The notes beneath the pieces are model-generated. The model worked only from the letters and a program-made list of their open reading frames with translations. It was not told the DNA's origin and made no database searches. A DNA stretch of 64,000 nucleotides from Firmicutes bacterium UBA7510 (GTDB taxonomy: Bacteria > Bacillota > Clostridia > Tissierellales > Sedimentibacteraceae). Below are positions 50,322 through 59,582 of the stretch, piece by piece (within the stretch, counting starts at the first letter, position 1; every line of letters starts with the position of its first letter). The stretch covers positions 13,035-77,034 of the forward strand of contig DLNM01000050.1 of NCBI GenBank assembly GCA_002479485.1, given 5' to 3'. The position numbers were made by a program, and so were the translations under genes.

Positions 50322-51875
50322 TTAGCTAAAATATCTATATAGCACTTTTGTGAACTCTGGAATATTTTTTCTTATAGTAGAGGATGCACTTTCATTCTCA
50401 TATTTTAATTCTTCATCAATGCAGTTGTTAGCAAACTTAATCATATCTATTGGACTTAATTTACATCCAGTTTTGTAGTAAAACATTTTCGACATAATGT
50501 CTAATGCATCCTTGTTATTTATCAGTGCAAATGATGTAAATATACAAAATCCTAAATTTTCTAATACAAAAATTTGATTATACATTAGCTCTAAATCACT
50601 TAAATCCTTAAAATCATCAAAAAATTTATCTATTTTAACCTTAAAATTATTTTCTTCATTTATAACAGGTTTAGTAACTAAATCCTTAAGTGTATCATTT
50701 TCTTTAAATAAATTATAAACACCTATAGTTTTTGATCCTATCACCTTTCCTAATATTGTATTTTGTTCTATTTCTAAAAGCAGATTAAGTATTTCATCCT
50801 TGTTTGGAACTATACCTATTGCTTTATAATATATATTGCTGGTGAAAACAAATTCTGTAGAATCTATTCCAAGCTCAAAAGCTTTAGTATTTACTTTTTT
50901 AGCAAAGACGCTATCTTCAATGTTATAGCAATGAATTAATGCTGCATTTACTTCACTTTCTGCTGGTGCAGAAAACATCTCTGTAGTGCTGCTACAATGC
51001 CTATTTAGACACCCAATTACACATAATGGTGCACATGTTTTATTTAGCTTAATATCTTTATTAATTTTTGCTACACTTTCAACTTTTTTACGTACATTAA
51101 ATTGAGACAAATCTTTACTTTTTAAAAGCTTAATTAATGTTATAGAACCATGACCTGGTAAAGCTTGTCCACATATTGGATTATCTATAATTAATTTTGC
51201 TAGTTTTTTGCTTTCAGTCTTAAAGCCTTCTTTATCAAAGCATAAACTATCAAAAAATCTATTGCTGTTTACTACAATTGCCTTAAGTCCTTTACTACCC
51301 CAAATATCACCAAAGGTATTCCTAGTACAGTAATATTCAGGAACACCATTAGGATAAGTGCTAAATACAGTCGCCAATGGCATTATATAATCTGCGGTTG
51401 GCCCTGTACCCATCAATGAGCAGTTTTCTCCATAACTTTTTTGTATATATTTTATAATATCTGGAACATTTTTTTTATTTAACTCATCAAGCTCGACAAT
51501 TTCTACCTTATCCTTATCTATATATATGATTGTATTCTTGTTTTCTGACTTTCCCTTTATAACCAAGGATTCTATGTTAAGAGAAGCAAGCTTTTGTGGA
51601 AGTGCACCTGTCATATTGTTTACTTGTAGTCCTTGACCTTTACCTCTTTTTGTAGCAACAGTTATTCTACCAGTGCTTGGTGCCTGTGTGCCAGTAAAAA
51701 GACCCGGTGTTAAAACTATTACATTATCATCATCAAATCTGTCTGTAGACATATTTGTATGTTTTTTTATAAGATATGTAGCTAAGCATCTGCCATGATA
51801 CTTTGAATCACCAACATTATACTCCTCATAGGACACATCTTTAGTTGTTAAATTAACAATACATATTTTACCCAT
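50322..51875 (-). CDS. Aldehyde:ferredoxin oxidoreductase family protein, short
   Basis: A 517-residue AOR-family protein (usual length ~600). The N-terminal pterin-binding domain is recognisable: GRCLATYLI, GLFTGTQAPSTGRITVATK, and SLVIKGKSENK. Cluster cysteines are C-x3-C-x3-C in CAPLCVIGC with a fourth in NLGFCIF. AOR enzymes hold tungsten-bispterin and a 4Fe-4S cluster and oxidise aldehydes or reduce acids with ferredoxin. This one is divergent. Its start overlaps the stop of the ABC ATPase by one base (TAATG), making it part of a peptide/nickel-type transporter operon, a pairing with no obvious textbook reason. Confidence 0.83.
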   Translation of the reverse strand: MGKICIVNLTTKDVSYEEYNVGDSKYHGRCLATYLIKKHTNMSTDRFDDDNVIVLTPGLFTGTQAPSTGRITVATKRGKGQGLQVNNMTGALPQKLASLNIESLVIKGKSENKNTIIYIDKDKVEIVELDELNKKNVPDIIKYIQKSYGENCSLMGTGPTADYIMPLATVFSTYPNGVPEYYCTRNTFGDIWGSKGLKAIVVNSNRFFDSLCFDKEGFKTESKKLAKLIIDNPICGQALPGHGSITLIKLLKSKDLSQFNVRKKVESVAKINKDIKLNKTCAPLCVIGCLNRHCSSTTEMFSAPAESEVNAALIHCYNIEDSVFAKKVNTKAFELGIDSTEFVFTSNIYYKAIGIVPNKDEILNLLLEIEQNTILGKVIGSKTIGVYNLFKENDTLKDLVTKPVINEENNFKVKIDKFFDDFKDLSDLELMYNQIFVLENLGFCIFTSFALINNKDALDIMSKMFYYKTGCKLSPIDMIKFANNCIDEELKYENESASSTIRKNIPEFTKVLYRYFS

Positions 51876-52630
51876 TACATTTTCTCCTCTTTTTTAAAAT
51901 AATAAAAAGCATCAACTAACTTTTTACTGTATTCTTGTGAACAGTTATCATTAAAGCCTTTAAATTTACCATATTCAATAATTTCACCATCCTTAAACAC
52001 AGCAACATTATCCCAGGTATCATTAATAAAATCAATCTCATGCAGAATGGAAATTATACTAACACCCTGTTCTAGTTTTATTCTATCTAGTAATTTTAAT
52101 ATTTCTAAACTGCTTTTTTTATCTAGCATAGATGTACATTCATCAGCAATAATAATCTTAGGCTTCATAATAAGCGCTCTAGCAATACAAAGTTTTTGTC
52201 TTTGACCTCCACTAAGTATAGAAATATCTTTATTCAAATATTCTAATAAATTTTCATCAACATAGCTTAGGACTTCTACTATATCCATGCATTTATGCTT
52301 ATTTCGTTTACAGATTTTTATGGTTTCATTTAATGTTTGTTTTAATGTATAATTATTTTCTAGTGCTCCGTATGGATCTTGAAATATATATTGTATTTTG
52401 GAGCAATTTTCAAAATTTCTTCTTTTTAAAACATTTAGTTCCTCATCATCAAATATAACTCGTCCAGCATCTTGTTTTTCTATGCCTATAATTATTTTTG
52501 CTAATGTTGTTTTTCCGCTACCGCTTTCTCCAATGATAGCAGTACTTTCTCCTGCCTCAACTCTTATATTTACGTCAGTAAGTACCTGCTTACTTCCATA
52601 GGATTTACTTACTTTTATAACCTCAAGCAT
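51875..52630 (-). CDS. ABC transporter ATP-binding protein, DppF/NikE-type
   Basis: A 251-residue ATPase with Walker A GESGSGKTT, Q-loop QDPYGALE, signature LSGGQRQKLCIARAL, Walker B IIIADECTSMLD and switch His in ILHEIDF. The QDP-x-x-x-L feature is typical of the Opp/Dpp/Nik family. It pairs with the ATPase encoded just upstream (11-bp gap). Confidence 0.93.
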   Translation of the reverse strand: MLEVIKVSKSYGSKQVLTDVNIRVEAGESTAIIGESGSGKTTLAKIIIGIEKQDAGRVIFDDEELNVLKRRNFENCSKIQYIFQDPYGALENNYTLKQTLNETIKICKRNKHKCMDIVEVLSYVDENLLEYLNKDISILSGGQRQKLCIARALIMKPKIIIADECTSMLDKKSSLEILKLLDRIKLEQGVSIISILHEIDFINDTWDNVAVFKDGEIIEYGKFKGFNDNCSQEYSKKLVDAFYYFKKEEKM

Positions 52631-52640
52631 ATTTTTACTC

Positions 52641-53270
52641 CTAAGATAATTTAATAACTCTATCGCTAAGCTTGTTTAAAAAGTCATAGTTATGTGAAAC
52701 CATAATAATTGTACGTTGTTCTCTAATTTTATTTAAAAATTCAACGATTATTTTTAATGTTAAAGCATCTATGGCAGAGCTTGGCTCATCTAAAACCAAA
52801 AGCCTTGGATTTTTAATAACACTTAAAAGCAACACTATTCTTTGCTTTTGTCCTCCGCTTAGCATATATGGATATGATTTTAATAACTCCTCTTTTAAAT
52901 TTAGACTATCTAATGTAGCTTTTATACGTTCTTCATCATATTTTATATTATTTGAACTAATTGTTAAGTCAATATGATCCCTTATGCAAATTTTAGGATT
53001 TAAAGCATCTTGTGAAAACTGCGGATTGTAGCTTATAAATTTATACTTTTCTTTACCTAAAACATTTATATCCTTACCTAATACCTCTGCCTTTGTATAT
53101 AAAATGCTTCCCGTAAAATTATATCCAAATAGTGAATTTAGAAGAGATGTTTTACCACAACCACTATCACCACTTAAGCCTACAAATTCTCCATTTTCTA
53201 TTACAATATCATTAAATTCTATAGACTTATTATCTTTATAAATTATTTTATAATCCTTTAAATTTATCAA
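52641..53270 (-). CDS. ABC transporter ATP-binding protein, DppD/NikD-type
   Basis: A 209-residue ATPase with Walker A GDSGCGKTS, Q-loop NPQFSQDALNP, signature LSGGQKQRIVLLLSV, Walker B LLVLDEPSSAID and MVSHNYDF. It is shorter than most DppD proteins (~320), lacking the C-terminal oligopeptide-binding extension that holds an Fe-S cluster in some. It functions with the next ATPase as a heterodimer. Confidence 0.92.
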   Translation of the reverse strand: MINLKDYKIIYKDNKSIEFNDIVIENGEFVGLSGDSGCGKTSLLNSLFGYNFTGSILYTKAEVLGKDINVLGKEKYKFISYNPQFSQDALNPKICIRDHIDLTISSNNIKYDEERIKATLDSLNLKEELLKSYPYMLSGGQKQRIVLLLSVIKNPRLLVLDEPSSAIDALTLKIIVEFLNKIREQRTIIMVSHNYDFLNKLSDRVIKLS

Positions 53271-53282
53271 TAATACACCTCC

Positions 53283-54083
53283 CTATTTTTCTTCAAATGT
53301 AAGAAATGATAAGGTTATAACAAATACAAATACACACAAGACAGGTGGCAATAGATACCATATAACCACATCATCATAAAACAAATTCTCATATGCCATT
53401 CCAGCCTTTATTAGTTTTCCCCACGTTTTCGATAATGGGTCTCCTATTCCAAAGTACGATAGAGTAGTTTCATACATTACCGCTTTATTACATTGAAAAA
53501 TAAAATTAGTTATAATAACAGGATACAAATCATATCTTAGCTTTTTATACACATCAAATATATTTCCTTTTATTAAAAGTGTATATTTTACCTTGCTTTT
53601 TTCCATATAGTTAAGTAACTTTGATCTAACTATTTTGTACACCTTTGACCAGGAGAAAAAAACTATCGCCATAATTGTATTCTGTATATTAGGTTTTGCA
53701 AATACTGCAAAGAACATGATAATTATTATTTCAGGTACTATAATAAATAGATTTGCCAAGTAGAGTAAGCCTTCGTCTGTCTTTCCCTTATAATAGCATG
53801 AAATTATTGCTAATAATGTTCCTATCGTTGTGCTTAACACTCCTGATATAAGCGCTATAAAAATGGATGTTTTAAATCCATTAATCAATAAAGAAAATAA
53901 ATCATGTCCCATTTCATCAGTTCCAAGTAAATGCTCCTTTGATGGTCTTAAAAGCGAATCTGAACTAATATCATCAATACTATAAGGCATTATGAAGTTG
54001 CCAAATATTGCAATAATTATATACAAAGCTAATATAATAATGCAGATTTTTTTGTTTAATGTTAAACTTTTGTAATTTTTCAT
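53283..54083 (-). CDS. ABC transporter permease, DppC/NikC-type
   Basis: A 266-residue permease with six hydrophobic segments. The family pattern HLLGTDEMGHDLFSLLINGF (after an RPSKE start) appears near residue 50, with an EAA-like loop late in the chain. It pairs with the DppB-type permease 18 bp upstream. Confidence 0.92.
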   Translation of the reverse strand: MKNYKSLTLNKKICIIILALYIIIAIFGNFIMPYSIDDISSDSLLRPSKEHLLGTDEMGHDLFSLLINGFKTSIFIALISGVLSTTIGTLLAIISCYYKGKTDEGLLYLANLFIIVPEIIIIMFFAVFAKPNIQNTIMAIVFFSWSKVYKIVRSKLLNYMEKSKVKYTLLIKGNIFDVYKKLRYDLYPVIITNFIFQCNKAVMYETTLSYFGIGDPLSKTWGKLIKAGMAYENLFYDDVVIWYLLPPVLCVFVFVITLSFLTFEEK

Positions 54084-54101
54084 ATTTCAACCTTTATAAT
54101 A

Positions 54102-55058
54102 TTAATATTTTAAAGCATTTTTCTTTAATATTATCTCAAATACCAAACTTACAATCAAACCATAGAAACAAGTTAGTAGAAGTAGACCTTGAATAAGGGG
54201 ATAATCTCTACTTGAAGCAGCGTTTTTAAGAAGCTGTCCAAGTCCAGGATAGGAAAATATTGACTCAACAAACAAGGAACCTGTTATAGCATAAATCACT
54301 TGTATGTTTAATTTACCAAGTATTTCAGGTATAATATTTTTTAGAATATATTTTTTATTTATCTTATTTTCATCTATATTTAAATAATATGCCATTGTCA
54401 CATAATTTTCTTTTTTAATTTTTTTTGCACTATTATATGCTAATATATATATACCAGGGATTTCACACAGTATAAGCGTTAACATAGGTAAGGCAATATG
54501 TTTTATTACATCAATATAAAATTCAGATGTAAAAAACTCTATTCCTGGAGTATATGCTCCCCATGCAGGAAAAATTTTCAATCTATATGCTAGCAGTCCT
54601 TGAATTAAAACAGCTATCAAAAATGTAGGTATTGATTGTATTCCAAGCATAAATCCAATTTTAAGCTTGCTATTTTTATTGTTAAGTGATGCCCTTATTC
54701 CAAATTTTATAGCAATAAAAGTAGAGATTATAAGTGACAATGAGGCTAATATAATAGTCCATGGCAATCGTCCCTTTATAAGTTGAGCAACAGGTAGTCT
54801 ATAATGAAATGAATAGCCCAAATCCAATCTTAACAGGTTTTTAATATATATATATAACTGCTTATAAACAGGCTCATTAGGAGCATAGTACTCCCTAAAT
54901 GCATTAAAGGTATCCTCTGGTAAGGACTGGTTTAATATATAGGTATCACTATGGTTATATGATAAAGGACTCCCGGGGATTATCCTCGGGAGTAAAAAGC
55001 TTATTAAGATAATTAGAATAATATAAAAGAAATATTTTAAAAGAATTCTAATCTTCAT
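54102..55058 (-). CDS. ABC transporter permease, DppB/NikB-type
   Basis: A 318-residue permease with the N-terminal RIIPGSPLS (family PGDP position) and DLGYSFHYRLPVAQLIKGRL, six membrane segments and a C-terminal FSYPGLGQLLKNAASSRDYP, which is highly typical of the family. Its start codon overlaps the stop of the substrate-binding gene. Confidence 0.94.
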   Translation of the reverse strand: MKIRILLKYFFYIILIILISFLLPRIIPGSPLSYNHSDTYILNQSLPEDTFNAFREYYAPNEPVYKQLYIYIKNLLRLDLGYSFHYRLPVAQLIKGRLPWTIILASLSLIISTFIAIKFGIRASLNNKNSKLKIGFMLGIQSIPTFLIAVLIQGLLAYRLKIFPAWGAYTPGIEFFTSEFYIDVIKHIALPMLTLILCEIPGIYILAYNSAKKIKKENYVTMAYYLNIDENKINKKYILKNIIPEILGKLNIQVIYAITGSLFVESIFSYPGLGQLLKNAASSRDYPLIQGLLLLTCFYGLIVSLVFEIILKKNALKY

Positions 55059-56725
55059 TATTTATTCCATTGTCCTCTTATAAATACTAATTTATTATGT
55101 ACTGTAGGTACTGCTATAGACACACCATCCTTAGTATAGAACCATCCATAAAATGTGCTTGGATTGTACGCACTTGATGATTTTTTATAATAAAGTGTTA
55201 ATGTTGGTAACTCTTCAGCTATTATTTGTTGTAACTGTGCAACTTCTTCATATCTTACTTTGCTGTCTAATTCAATTAATTGTTTATTAAATATTTTATT
55301 AAATTCTTCATTATACCAATTTTGTCCTCCCTGAGTTGTTACTGCTGGAGTAGATGCTGAGTCTCCATTATTTGATGCAAATCTTTTTAGTAATACTGGA
55401 TCTCCTCCAAAGGAGCCATGTCCATTAAATGCTAACTCAAATTTACCTTCATCTATCAGTGAAGCAACTGTATTTTGATCCATTGCTTTAACCTCTAAAC
55501 CTATACCTATTGATTCAAAATAAGCCTTTACTAATTCTGCTAAAGAGGTTTGTTCTTCTGGAACTATGAATTCATAGGATACATTTTCACCATTGTATTC
55601 AACTAAACCATCAGCATCAGTATCAATTAAGCCTGCTTTTGTTAATAAATCCTTAGCCTTTTCTACAGAATACTCATATTGTTTAACATCCTCTGAATAC
55701 CACTCTGATGCAGGATGTATATGACCTGGGTTACCAGCATCTGCTGCTCCCTTTAGTGCTTTTTGAACTAATTCATCTCTATTAATAGCATAGTACATAG
55801 CTTGTCTAACTTCTTTGATATTTAGCTCATCAATTGCAAAATTAAAATACATTCTTCCAACCCAAAGTCCTGGTCCTTCAATTACCTTGTATTTTTCATT
55901 TTCGCTCTTTAATTTCATAGCCTCTCCATATTTTATATTAACGGCTATATCAATTTCGTCTGCTAATAGTGCTTCCTTAGTATTTTCAATTGGAGACATT
56001 ATAAGCTTATCAATTTGAACTTCTCCTAGAAAATAATTTTTATTAGCATTGTATATGTAAACTCCTGTGCTTTCATCGTAACTTTCAAGAACTAATGGAC
56101 CAGAACCTACTACAGAATCAGGTGTATTGAATTTTTCAGGCTCAGTTACATTTTCCCAAATATGTTTAGGCATTATTGGAACATTACCTGCAATATCTGT
56201 TATAAAAGGAACAAATACATCATTTAACACTATCTCAACTGTATAATTATCAACTACATTTACTTCCTTAACTGGAGATACACTAATCCACTGATATGGA
56301 TGCTCTTTCAAATAATCAAAGGAGAACTTAACATCCTCTGCTGTTAAGTCAGTACCGTCTGTAAACTTAACACCTTCATTTAGCTTAAATGTATATTTTA
56401 CATTATCATCTGAAATGCTCCATTCTTTAGCAAGAAGAGGTATTATACCGTTTTCATCCTTCCATACTAAAGTGTCAAAGGTATAGCTAACCAACATATA
56501 ACCTCTTCCCTTTGGTGAAGATGTATAAACTGATGGAAAGCCAAGATTATCACCATCCATCCTTAAAATTCTCTCTTCTCTTACTTCATCACTATTAGTA
56601 TTTTCTTCATTATCATTTTTAGATATATCTTGGTTATGTTCATTTGATAAATTTTTATCATTTGAACATGCAACTATGCCTAAACATAAAGATAATATTA
56701 ACAATATGCTTATTATTTTTTTCAT
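55058..56725 (-). CDS. ABC transporter substrate-binding lipoprotein (SBP_bac_5)
   Basis: A 555-residue lipoprotein with a signal peptide ending in lipobox GIVAC (Cys24) and an acidic Asn-rich linker. The cluster C solute-binding fold is shown by GVKFTDGTDLTAEDVKFSFD, VVGSGPLVLESYD and RQAMYYAINRDELV. Relatives bind oligopeptides, nickel-chelator complexes, heme or sugars. It is the first gene of the transporter/AOR operon, so its ligand should bear on the AOR-like protein. The ATG at 56725 follows GGAGGAAG. Confidence 0.93.
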   Translation of the reverse strand: MKKIISILLILSLCLGIVACSNDKNLSNEHNQDISKNDNEENTNSDEVREERILRMDGDNLGFPSVYTSSPKGRGYMLVSYTFDTLVWKDENGIIPLLAKEWSISDDNVKYTFKLNEGVKFTDGTDLTAEDVKFSFDYLKEHPYQWISVSPVKEVNVVDNYTVEIVLNDVFVPFITDIAGNVPIMPKHIWENVTEPEKFNTPDSVVGSGPLVLESYDESTGVYIYNANKNYFLGEVQIDKLIMSPIENTKEALLADEIDIAVNIKYGEAMKLKSENEKYKVIEGPGLWVGRMYFNFAIDELNIKEVRQAMYYAINRDELVQKALKGAADAGNPGHIHPASEWYSEDVKQYEYSVEKAKDLLTKAGLIDTDADGLVEYNGENVSYEFIVPEEQTSLAELVKAYFESIGIGLEVKAMDQNTVASLIDEGKFELAFNGHGSFGGDPVLLKRFASNNGDSASTPAVTTQGGQNWYNEEFNKIFNKQLIELDSKVRYEEVAQLQQIIAEELPTLTLYYKKSSSAYNPSTFYGWFYTKDGVSIAVPTVHNKLVFIRGQWNK

Positions 56726-56844
56726 TTCTTCCTCCAATTGTAAATTTTGTATGCAACGTTTTTATTATATACATTATTTTTATCTATACAAAATAAAAAC
56801 TTTTTATATTTTGTTGTTTGTTAATAAAAAAAAATTATAACAAA

Positions 56845-56893
56845 TAAAAAACTATACATTTTTAACATAATTAAATAAAATGTATAGTTTTTT
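56845..56893. terminator. Terminator after proS
   Basis: ACTATACATTTT / AAAATGTATAGT, a 12-bp perfect stem flanked by A-run and T-run, so bidirectional. It lies 26 bp past the proS stop. Confidence 0.9.
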
Positions 56894-56918
56894 AATCAAA
56901 TTATTATAATACTAATTA

Positions 56919-58361
56919 TTAATACGCTCTAGCAATATATACCATATGTTTAGCTTCCTTGTCACAGAAATGACATTTATCTGAAAGTTGTTCTTGTTCA
57001 AATGGTATACATCTAATTGTTGCGCCTGTTTCTTCTTTTAACTTTGCTTCACATTCAGGACATCCACACCACATAGCTTTTGCAAAACCTGGCTTGTCAG
57101 TTATATCATTTTTGTACTGCTCGTAGCTTTCCATAACATAAGTATGGTCTTCTCTATGCTGTCTTGCCTTTTCAAGCATATCATGTTGCATAGTTTCAAG
57201 CATGTTTTTAACTGTTTCTCCAATATTGTCAAGAGATATAATTTCTTTTTCCAGCTTATCTCTTCTAACTGTCACTGCTTGGTTATTTTCTATATCTTTT
57301 GGACCTATTTCAACTCTTATTGGATAACCCTTCATCTCATATTGGTTAAATTTCCATCCTGGTGAATTAGTTGCATCATCATCTAATTCAACTCTTATAC
57401 CTTTTGATTTTAACTCATCATATAATGCATTAGCTTTTTCTAATACTCCTTCTTTTTTCTGAGCTATTGGTATTATAACAACCTGCGTTGGTGCAACTCT
57501 TGGAGGCAATACAAGTCCTCTATTATCACTGTGTACCATTATAAGTCCACCAATTAATCTTGTAGAAATACCCCATGAAGTATGATATGGATACTCTTGT
57601 TTTCCAGTTCTTCCCAAGTAAGTTATATCAAAGGCTTTTGTAAAGTGTTGACCTAAATTATGAGAGGTACCTGCTTGAAGTGCCTGACCATCATGCATAA
57701 GCGCTTCCATTGTATAAGTAGCATGAGCACCAGCAAATTTTTCTTTATCGCTTTTTCTACCAACTACAACTGGCATAGCAAGTAATTCTTCTGCTACTTC
57801 TTTATATATATCTAGCATTTGCAATGTTTCTTGTTGTGCCTCTTCCTCAGTTTCATGTAAAGTATGTCCCTCTTGCCATAAAAATTCTGATGTTCTTAAA
57901 AATGGACGTGTTGCTTTTTCCCATCTAACAACGCTGCACCATTGATTGTACAGATATGGTAAATCTCTATATGAATTTAACCATTTGCTATACATGTTAC
58001 ATATAATAGTTTCTGATGTAGGTCTAACACATAATCTCTCTCCAAGCTCTGTACTACCACCGTGTGTAACCCATGCAACCTCAGGAGCAAAGCCTTCTAC
58101 GTGTTCTTTTTCCTTATTTAATAAGCTTTCTGGTATTAATAATGGAAAATAGCAGTTTTTGTGACCAGTTTCTTTGAATCTTCTATCAGCATATTCTTGA
58201 ATTTTTTCCCATATAGCATATCCATATGGTCTTATAACCATGAATCCTTTAACCGGAGAATAATCAACAAGTTCATTTTTCATTATTACATCTGTATACC
58301 ATCTACTAAAGTCTTCTTCCATAGGTGTTATTTCTTTTACGAATTCTTTTTCCTTACCCAT
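56919..58361 (-). CDS. proS: Prolyl-tRNA synthetase (archaeal/eukaryotic-type)
   Basis: A 480-residue class II synthetase. Motif 2 is RWEKATRPFLRTSEFLWQEG, the proline site includes LCVRPTSETIICNMYS, and motif 3 lies in STRLIGGLIMVHSDNRGL. The anticodon-binding domain follows, then a C-terminal Cys-containing zinc-like domain (CGCPECEAK, CHFC). It lacks the ~180-residue INS editing domain of bacterial-type ProRS, as usual for this class in clostridia. The ATG at 58361 follows GGAGG. Expression is governed by a T-box leader. Confidence 0.97.
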   Translation of the reverse strand: MGKEKEFVKEITPMEEDFSRWYTDVIMKNELVDYSPVKGFMVIRPYGYAIWEKIQEYADRRFKETGHKNCYFPLLIPESLLNKEKEHVEGFAPEVAWVTHGGSTELGERLCVRPTSETIICNMYSKWLNSYRDLPYLYNQWCSVVRWEKATRPFLRTSEFLWQEGHTLHETEEEAQQETLQMLDIYKEVAEELLAMPVVVGRKSDKEKFAGAHATYTMEALMHDGQALQAGTSHNLGQHFTKAFDITYLGRTGKQEYPYHTSWGISTRLIGGLIMVHSDNRGLVLPPRVAPTQVVIIPIAQKKEGVLEKANALYDELKSKGIRVELDDDATNSPGWKFNQYEMKGYPIRVEIGPKDIENNQAVTVRRDKLEKEIISLDNIGETVKNMLETMQHDMLEKARQHREDHTYVMESYEQYKNDITDKPGFAKAMWCGCPECEAKLKEETGATIRCIPFEQEQLSDKCHFCDKEAKHMVYIARAY

Positions 58362-58374
58362 AATAACCTCCAAT

Positions 58375-58424
58375 ACGCCGTTTCACGGCGTCACATAGTG
58401 TGAAATGTCTTTTTTCACGCTATA
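58375..58424. repeat. GTGTGAAA-type hairpin repeat, copy 4, with a second hairpin
   Basis: ACGCCG-tttca-CGGCGT (58375-58391) is followed by TAGTGTGAAA-tgtctt-TTTCACGCTA (58396-58422). The whole block with flanks is related to the one before the thioesterase gene (41160-41218). It lies between the T-box terminator and the proS start. Confidence 0.72.
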
Positions 58425-58445
58425 ATCCTTTCAAAAAATAATAAA

Positions 58446-58660
58446 CCGCCTCTATAAATATAGAGACGGATTTCCGCGGTACCACTCTGATTACTGTATG
58501 TAAACACACAGTCTCTCGAACAAATAACGGTTTGTGCCGTTTGGGTTTTCTCCCAAATACTCCAAGGTAGGTTCAATATACATTGGGATAAAAGCTTTTC
58601 ACCAACTGCTTTCTCTCTAAAATCCTTATATATCTAATAGTCCTTATCATCGTAATTATT
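58446..58660 (-). promoter_or_regulatory. T-box leader of proS
   Basis: The minus strand carries the T-box core AGTGGTACCGCGG (58473-58487), directly followed by the terminator CCGTCTCTATATTTATAGAGGCGG (58446-58469) and TTTATTATTTTTT. Upstream, AGAGAGAAAGCAGTTGGTGA matches stem I AG-box/GGTG elements. A CCT proline triplet in GAACCTACC (about 58569-58571) is a candidate specifier. Uncharged tRNA-Pro would favour antitermination. Confidence 0.92.
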
Positions 58661-58826
58661 AATATGTTGCTATTGTATATTAGGTAAATATTTTTGTCAA
58701 CAATTTTCGGAGAAAATTGTTATAGTTCTTTAAAAATTATTGCCATATTTTTTATAAAATAAAAAATGTGAATATATATTGTTTTTCTGGTTAAATTATT
58801 ATTTATATCTTGTTAAGAGGTGTAAA

Positions 58827-59552
58827 ATGGATATTAAGGAATTGCTAATTGACGGATTTGATATATTTATACGTTCTATCTGTTCTGTTGCTGTATTATT
58901 TATAATTTCAAAACTAATGGGGAAAAAACAAATTTCTCAGCTTAGCTTTTTCGACTATATAGTAGGTATTACAATTGGTTCAATTGCAGCACAAATGGCC
59001 TTCGATGATAGCTTACATTATTATGAAACGATTATTGCTATAGCTACCTACGGTTTATGTGATGTAGCAATTGCTATATCAACTAATAAATCTATAAAAT
59101 TACGACGTTTTTTTGTTGGCACTCCTACAGTTTTGATATATAATGGCAAAATAATAGAGGAAAATTTAATGCACTCAAAATGTGATGTAAATGAGCTTTT
59201 ATCTGAAAGTCGCTATAACGGATATTTTAATTTATCTGATATTAAATATGCTATATTTGAAACAAATGGTCGAGTAAGTTTTTTACCTTATAGTGATAAA
59301 AGACCTGCAACTCCTTATGATATGGATTTAAAGGTTGAGCAGGAAGATTTAGTAGCTAATGTTATAATTGACGGCAATATAATGTACAACAATTTACATT
59401 CATGTGGCAAAGATGAGAACTGGTTAAAAAATGAATTGAAAATCCAAAAATATAATAATATAAAAGATATAATTTTAGCCACATGTGATAATAATACATT
59501 AACTGTATACAAAAAAACCTATAATAAGAAAAAGCTTGATATATTTGACTAA
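58827..59552 (+). CDS. DUF421 (YetF-type) membrane protein
   Basis: A 241-residue protein with three N-terminal hydrophobic segments followed by the conserved GKKQISQLSFFDYIVGITIG (~36-55). The cytosolic DUF421 domain carries VGTPTVLIYNGKI, FNLSDIKYAIFETNGRVS and FLPYSDKRPATP. YetF-like proteins occur in spore formers, some associated with spore membranes; function unknown. The ATG at 58827 is preferred for AGAGGTG upstream. Confidence 0.92.
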   Translation: MDIKELLIDGFDIFIRSICSVAVLFIISKLMGKKQISQLSFFDYIVGITIGSIAAQMAFDDSLHYYETIIAIATYGLCDVAIAISTNKSIKLRRFFVGTPTVLIYNGKIIEENLMHSKCDVNELLSESRYNGYFNLSDIKYAIFETNGRVSFLPYSDKRPATPYDMDLKVEQEDLVANVIIDGNIMYNNLHSCGKDENWLKNELKIQKYNNIKDIILATCDNNTLTVYKKTYNKKKLDIFD

Positions 59553-59568
59553 TATCAAGCTTTTTCTT
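59526..59568. terminator. Bidirectional terminator at the end of the DUF421 gene
   Basis: AAGAAAAAGCTTGATAT / ATATCAAGCTTTTTCTT, a 17-bp perfect stem with a 9-nt loop, overlapping the last codons of the gene. It serves this gene and the convergent acyltransferase gene. Confidence 0.92.
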
Positions 59569-59582
59569 AATAAATTGTATAA

